NCBI GenBank assembly: GCA_019279435.1
Contig: JAAALK010000086.1
Span: 19,017,913 to 19,081,912, forward strand
DNA from: Zizania palustris
Taxonomy: Eukaryota; Streptophyta; Magnoliopsida; Poales; Poaceae
Reading direction: 5' to 3'
DNA length: 64,000 nucleotides
The position numbers and the translations under genes are program-made. The notes beneath the pieces are model-generated. The model worked only from the letters and a program-made list of their open reading frames with translations. It made no database searches and was not told the DNA's origin. Of the stretch, positions 58,918 to 64,000 are shown one piece after another (the first letter of the stretch is position 1; every line of letters begins with the position of its first letter).

Positions 58918-61449
58918 TCACGGATCAAGCCAAGACTTAAGGCTCCTTACTGTAGGTTCACCACCTGCTGCTGATGGCCTCTTCTTCTTTGATGCAAGTT
59001 TCTTCTAAGGAGTTCTCTTCTTGTCCTGTAGTGGGCCAGCTGGTGCATCTAAAGTGGATGCCCCTCCATCTCCAACAACATCATCTCTTTTCCTACAAAA
59101 TTGACAAACACGGTGAGTATAAGAAAAAATGCACAATGAAATAGTATAGTCAAAAGGATATACCTTTTCCTCAGTGGTTCTGCTAACTTGCAAGTTTTTG
59201 CAAAGTGGTCAAAACTCTTACATCTTGAGCATCTAACCTTCCTTCTGTTAGCATTTCCAAACACTCCTCTGATCCTTGTCACCTTAGGTCTGCCTACCGC
59301 CCTTTTTTTGTAAAGGAAGGCAAACTTTGAATCCAGCACTTTGAGGCCAATGGGATCTGTCTGGCATGGGCAACACTGCTCCTTCATATGTTGTTCTGAA
59401 CTTTGCCACCGAATAGTACACATGCACAAATGATGCAAATTCAAGTCCTCTGTTAGAGTAGATCCAAGCTAAAGCATATTTACAAGGTTTGCCAGTTAGC
59501 TGCCACATTTTGAATGAGCATGTATGTTCTTTGATGTCAATACAATGTCTTGTAGTATTGTTAGGGTGCGTTTGGTTCTGCTTTTGAAATTTGCTTATGC
59601 TGTAAAAAAGCAGAAGTTGAACCAAACGGGTTTACCAAATCCCCTTCTTCCACAAAAAGTGTTTTTCTAGTACAAATTTGGAAACAGGTTGGACCCTACT
59701 CTTCTGCTTTTTAGTACAAATTGGATAGTATGAATTCAAAGTGACTTGATTGATCTAACATCATTATGGTTTGTATTACATTACACAATTTCATGAGATA
59801 ACTATGTGGTTGTCGGTTACTTTATAATATGAACTATGAACTTTTTTATTTATCTAATATATTTTTCAGTTATTTAGTTGCATCAATGTTGATTGTTTCA
59901 TATTTATATATATGTATGGAATATTATAACGATGAAAATTATGTTAGTTATAAGAAATAATCAACCCACAACAACTTTTTCACAACAGTTTCAACTAAAT
60001 GACTTTTAGTTTTTTCGCAGCACACAACTCATAACAGTTTTTTTACAACTCACAGCAGAACCAAACGCACCCTTAGTTTCATTTACCAAGCTGATCTCTG
60101 CACAATTATCACTGCTTCTAGCCACTTTAACAACTCAGATTGTTGCTTACTTGGTTCAACTCCTTCAACACATTTGTTAGTATGACACTCTCCATCCCTT
60201 GAGTTACATTTCTCCTAAGGTACCTTTTCTCCATTATAAGTTTCCTTATACCATCAACCAGCTCATGCACCAACAAGCCTCTCAAGTTCATGACTTGCCT
60301 ATTAAAACTCTCTAACACATTATTTGTCAGGTAATCACACTTGGTTATCTCTAAAAACCCATATCTATATCAAATCCTACTATGATTAGTCTCAAGGTAC
60401 TCTATGGCATTAGGACAGTGCTCATAAATTTTCCCAAGATGCTATCTGAACTAGGTCTGTGTGTAGCTTCTAGCTACTAGATATAAATGTTGGGTAAAGA
60501 CATCTCATTGAAAATGCTTGATGAAGTTACTATAAATATGCCTCATGTATTCTCTGTGCTCAGCTATTAGGGAAACCTTGCTAACTGTTGTTTCTATCCC
60601 TTTGCATGTATCAGTGGAAATGACTAGGCCCTCAGGGCAACCAATAGTAAATCTCAAGTTCTTCATGAACCAATACAAGTTGTCTTCTGTCTCTGAGTGG
60701 AAAACACCAAAAAGCCACATGGAACAACCAATTGTGGCCATCTACTCTAGTTGCACTTGCCAGCTGACCAGTATACTTCACCTTCAAGCTTGCAACATCA
60801 ATTACAAGATATGGTCTACAATCATCTAAGAATCCATCTATACATGGTCTAAGTGCAACAAAAATCCCCTTAAAGCAAATGTCTTCTCCAATCTTATCAA
60901 CCTCTATCTCAATTACATTGCTAGGCTGACTAATATACATATGTTCCTTCCAATTGAACAACTCTTGGAAGCTCTCTTCATATGTGCCATATATATTCTC
61001 CATGGCAAGTTTCATACCCCTCCATGCCTTGGAGTACCCTAACTTAATCCCATATTCAGATTGTAGTTTCTCCCTAGCTTCCCTTGCTCCCTTGGGTTAT
61101 TTTTCAACGAGTCAGTGAGTCTATCTACTACTCACCCTTTGCTTGCCATCTTGCCTTCAACAAGCTTTACTGTTGGACAAGTGTGTTCAGCAGGTATCAC
61201 TTTAATCTACAAGTACCAATCAACATACTTCAATTAAATACTCCAAATAGAATTAAAACCTACCTGAATTGTTGTGCTTCCAGCAAGCCTAGATGCATGG
61301 ATCCTCCATGGGCATGAGCTATGTGCACAGTTGGCAATGAACCTTAATGGATCTGTCTTGATGTTTGCAAACTCAAATCCTACCACAACAACATAGTGTC
61401 TTAAAGCTTTCCTAAATGCCTTGATGTTAGGAAATAGTGTGTCTTTCAC
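58918..61449 (-). pseudogene. Mutator-like (MULE) transposase, decayed and interrupted by a MITE
   Basis: Pieces on the minus strand in order are as follows. An N-terminal DNA-binding region of the FAR1/MuDR type (61449-61234: FPNIKAFRKALRHYVV, then CAHSSCPWRIHAS). The central transposase domain (61015-60505: VDGHNWLFHVAF, FHSETEDNLYWF, GCPEGLVISTD, HREYMRHIYSNF). A segment with LESFNRQVMNLRGLLVHELV (60318-60127). A SWIM-like zinc finger (CSFKMWQLTGKPCKYALAW, about 59510-59454). A CCHC knuckle (CSRCKSFDHFAKTC, about 59235-59194). Frames shift between pieces and stops occur, partly from decay and perhaps introns. A 509-bp MITE sits at 59564-60072 just before the SWIM region. Such genes mobilise Mutator elements; this copy cannot. 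The final stop is at 58920-58918. Confidence 0.85.
59564..60072. mobile_element. MITE with TTA duplication inside the MULE gene
   Basis: The element is 509 bp with ends GGGTGCGTTTGGTTCTGC and, in reverse complement, GGGTGCGTTTGGTTCTGC, a perfect 18-base inverted match. TTA duplicates at 59561-59563 and 60073-60075 indicate the PIF/Harbinger (Tourist-like) type. AT-rich, no coding capacity. Confidence 0.93.
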
Positions 61450-61735
61450 AATAATATGTTAAATGCAAAGGCCCACATTAATGCTATGGTGCACTAAAAC
61501 TTTTAGTCTCATATTGAATGTCCACATATCTTTTACTCAACTTAAATAAATGGACCGGTTGTGTATCTATTGAGAAGTTGAGACAGACTAAGGGCGTGCC
61601 ACATGCGCGCACACATGAGTCACGCCATGCCGAGCCGAGCGTGTGCGCGTGCACGGCGACGGTAACGGAACCGTGTTTTTCCACTGCGTCGCACCAACCT
61701 AAATGCCACGAAATTGCTGCTGTCCCGCTTGAATG
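61450..61735. other. Spacer right of the MULE gene, no gene seen
   Basis: AT-rich sequence changes at about 61590 to a segment rich in GCGCGCACAC and CGTGCACGGCG. It probably starts an LTR whose U3 array follows at 61736, but no boundary is clear. Confidence 0.4.
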
Positions 61736-61919
61736 CATGAGAGCTCTTTATTGCGTCTGTTACCGGTGGTTGTTGGCCTTCCATCTCCCTCTTCATGAGA
61801 GATCTTTATTGCGTCCGTTACCGGTGACTGTTGGCCTTCCGTATCCCTCTTCATGAGAGCTCTTTATTGCGTCTATTACCAGTGGTCGTTGGCTTTCCAT
61901 CTCCCTCTGCATGAGAGCT
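61736..61919 (+). repeat. 58-bp tandem repeat directly upstream of a TATA box
   Basis: Units start CATGAGAG at 61736, 61794, 61852 and 61910, exactly 58 bases apart. Each contains CTTTATTGCGTC, GTTACCGGTG and TTGGCCTTCC or a close variant. The fourth is a stub that runs into TATATAAAGGGG. This looks like an enhancer-type U3 array. Confidence 0.93.
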
Positions 61920-62440
61920 ATATAAAGGGGTAGTAGCTGGATAGAACAAACATCTCTTCTTCCTTGCGTCGTTGCCTCAAACCAGCCCCGTCCCAACCTT
62001 CTGTGCGCATAGAGAGTTGGGAGAGCAGGCCTCCGAAATCACACCCGTGATCGAGACACCTACCGGGTGTGCCAGAGATCGGGTTTTTGGGAGCGTCTTT
62101 GCGACTGCTCGCTACTTCTAGTGGTCGCCATCGTCCTTGCACACATCCTGGTTGTCGCGGTTGCTGCGGACGCCATCGTCTTCCTCCTAGTACCCATTCG
62201 TGTTGTTGTGTACATCTTCTGGCCCCGTTCGTGGGACTGCACTGCGAACAACGTCTTGCATCAAGCCCCGATCGACTATATCGAACAACATGGTATGCCG
62301 ACTAACGTGAATGGAGCAACCGGTGCCTTGAGCATGGGTCCCTCCGCTGGGTACATCCTATCAACCTTTGCGATCTATTTCTTTAACAATGTGAGAAACC
62401 AAGGGTTGGTTTCGGTGTTTTGTGATGAGTGATTGACTGG
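61919..62440 (+). promoter_or_regulatory. LTR-like promoter and leader of an unassigned retroelement
   Basis: TATATAAAG at 61919-61927 is followed by a leader with CATCTCTTCTTCC. It contains a stretch (about 62293-62400) whose frame reads MPTNVNGATGALSMGPSAGY. No gag or pol domain is recognisable, so the class is not assigned. Confidence 0.45.
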
Positions 62441-63500
62441 ATTTTACCCTCTGTTCGAAGGGTACCTCCGAAGGGGCTTCGGAGGTGGTACCTCTGAAGG
62501 GTGTTCGGAGGTGTTTCACCGAAGGGTGTTCGGTGTTTGTTTGCTGCAGCTGTGCAGCGGAGTGTGCTCGTCGGAGGGGTCCGACAGTACGCGATGACTG
62601 GGTTCGTACCGATGGCTTCGGTATTTTGGGCGGTACACCGGAGTGTGTGCCGAAGGTTGCTAACCCGGAGAGGTCTCCGGAGTACTGGATACACTTGTTT
62701 GCTTGTCGGTGGTGCGCAGGGACTTCGGAGGCGACGGACAGGGTTCGAGCCGGGTGAACCTGGGTCAAGCGGGAGGCTTGATGCCAGGGGAGCGGGGAGC
62801 TCCGTCACGGTGGCTGCGAAGGTGGTCCGGGTTGGTCCTCGGGTCGAGGCGTGCCAGGTGAAGGCAGAGAGTGCGGAGCGTGGCTCCGGCTGAAGGTACT
62901 CCGAGACAAAGTCCTCGGAGGTGAGGCACTTCGAAGGTACTCCGAATGGAGTGACTTCGGAGTTGGTGGATCAAGTCCTCTGCGGAGGCAAGGTGTTCGA
63001 GGTGTGCTCCGGAGGGAGACACTCGAAGGTTACCCGACGAAGGTCTCAGAAGTCGAGGCGCATCGAAGGCATGGTCCGGGTGAGGCTCGTCGAGGAGTGT
63101 GCTCGGAGTGAGACACTGCGACGAAGTGCTCATGGAATGCTTCATGCGGAGGCCTTGGACGAAGGAAGGACTTCGAAGGGTGGTACTCCGAAGGAGGGGC
63201 TTCGGAGTGTGAAGGACTTCGGAGCGAGGCTAGCTCCGGAGTGAGGTTGACTTGTGGTGCTTCGGCCATGCATGGCTTCGGTACACGGACGGACGGTGTT
63301 CGAGCTGGGAGTAGCTGCGAAGCCGTGGTGATCCACTCCGGAGGTGGTGGTGCGAAGGCCCAAGGGGCTTTGACGGCTTCGGCTCAAAACCGTCACTGTA
63401 TCGAAGGACTTCTTCGGCGGAGCGAAGGCCAACAGGCTGCAGGCTTCTCGCCGAAGCTACCGCACCCTCCGGTGCGAAGGGAGGTTCCAGAAGTCAACAC
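62441..63500 (+). repeat. Segment dense in TTCGGAG / CTTCGAAG / CGAAGG words
   Basis: Throughout this kilobase the words CTTCGGAG, CTCCGAAG, CTTCGAAG and GAAGG recur, often every 15-40 bases, on a GC-rich background. Open frames in all phases are by-products of this composition; none resembles a known protein. The words also abound in both Tat elements here, suggesting retroelement origin. Confidence 0.6.
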
Positions 63501-64000
63501 TGTAAAGGCTGACACTGTCTGTTCTGAAAAAGGCTGACACTGTCCCCTCTGCAGCTGACAGAGAAGCCTCCAGAATAAAGGTGGACTACCTTTTGTACCC
63601 CTTAGTTCTGAAGAGACAAAATGAATGTAAACCCTAGGGGTAAAGTAGTCACTTCCTTAGGATGAATCCATGGGCTATAAATATGGGGGCTCGGTAGGTA
63701 ACATTTAACACTTTGAGCATTTACTGTTGAGCTCCTGTACACAGACCTCGCTGGTTTTCATCCAGAGTTCAATATATTTTGTGTTCCTTGTTCAAGCGGC
63801 GAAGCCCTGCATCTTTGTGCTTTTGCTTGAGCTCGCTTTACATACCTCGCTAGTTTTAGTTCACCGAAGCCTGTCTTGGCGAAGGGTGTTTTTCTCGCGA
63901 AGTGTGTTTTTCAGTGTGCTGTCGCTCTGTGTAACACGAGGCAAGACCTTGCTGCTTACTAGCGAAGCCCTGGTTGTTTCCCGTTTTGCTTCCTGTGTCG
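63501..64000 (+). mobile_element. LTR-like sequence running off the window end
   Basis: A short repeat of GGCTGACACTGTC lies at 63505-63545. CTATAAATATGGGGGCTC at 63675-63692 is a good TATA box, followed about 30 bases on by CATTTAACACTTTGAGC and a T-rich R/U5-like stretch with CGAAGCCCTG repeats (63800, 63966). No end of the element is visible within the window. Confidence 0.55.

Noticed and set aside
62383..63537. Many overlapping frames of 80-140 codons on both strands
   Set aside because: They follow from the CTTCGGAG-type word composition; no protein family resemblance in any frame.
1..64000. CRISPR arrays, tRNA or rRNA genes, organelle DNA insertions
   Set aside because: None could be recognised on reading both strands. 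A tRNAscan and organelle BLAST would settle small or diverged cases.

Overview
The window is nuclear DNA from a grass (Poaceae, genus not resolved). The evidence is spliced plant genes with GT-AG introns, Tourist-like MITEs with TAA/TTA target duplications, Tat-lineage Ty3/gypsy elements with a dual RNase H, and AT-rich intergenic DNA broken by GC-rich islands. There is nothing bacterial, no CRISPR array and no RNA gene that I could recognise. Two host genes look intact: an INT1-type inositol transporter (minus strand, 16683-19865, 6 exons, 506 aa) and an ARIADNE-type RBR E3 ubiquitin ligase (plus strand, 47306-57185, 15 exons, 589 aa). Most of the rest is transposable elements, many nested.

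Layout. 1-14747: a decayed Ty1/copia element (pol remnant, then a long LTR), whose LTR is split by a complete 11.6-kb Tat-lineage gypsy element, here called Tat1 (2514-14113, TSD ATATG). 14748-16680: low-information sequence. 16683-20240: INT1 and its promoter. 20241-25506: MITEs, a 101-bp tandem repeat and an unclassified GGGG-rich repeat. 25507-44808: a second, older Tat-lineage element on the minus strand (TatB), cut off at its left end. It carries four later insertions: a 135-bp solo LTR (29236-29370), two long solo LTRs of one family in opposite orientations (31531-35629 and 37026-40340), and a gag-only chromovirus-like element inside its LTR (41094-44442). 44809-46990: two MITEs and a tandem array. 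46990-57560: the ARIADNE gene, with a 760-bp Pack-MULE-like element in intron 1 and a likely solo LTR in intron 7. 57561-61450: a decayed MULE transposase gene broken by a 509-bp MITE. 61451-64000: LTR-like promoter sequences, including a 58-bp tandem array next to a TATA box, running out of the window.

The most interesting system is a gene read antisense to gag-pol in the 3' part of Tat1. It can be followed as five exons (13064 down to 9321). All four introns have GT-AG ends and keep one frame through about 1,134 codons, apart from four in-frame stops and one 1-base deletion. Its first exon carries the domain catalogued as a 'putative gypsy type transposon' protein (Transposase_28-like). In TatB the last two introns occur at the same places and phases, so the splicing is conserved between diverged elements. 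A second candidate is a short acidic peptide with a shared downstream stop in both long solo LTRs, joined in frame in both copies by a GC-AG intron.

Relative ages: the two Tat1 LTRs differ at about 4 of 497 bases by eye, so it is recent although its ORFs are already broken. The LTRs of the gag-only element differ at roughly 4-5% of shared positions. TatB is older than everything nested in it. All comparisons were made by eye, without database searches.
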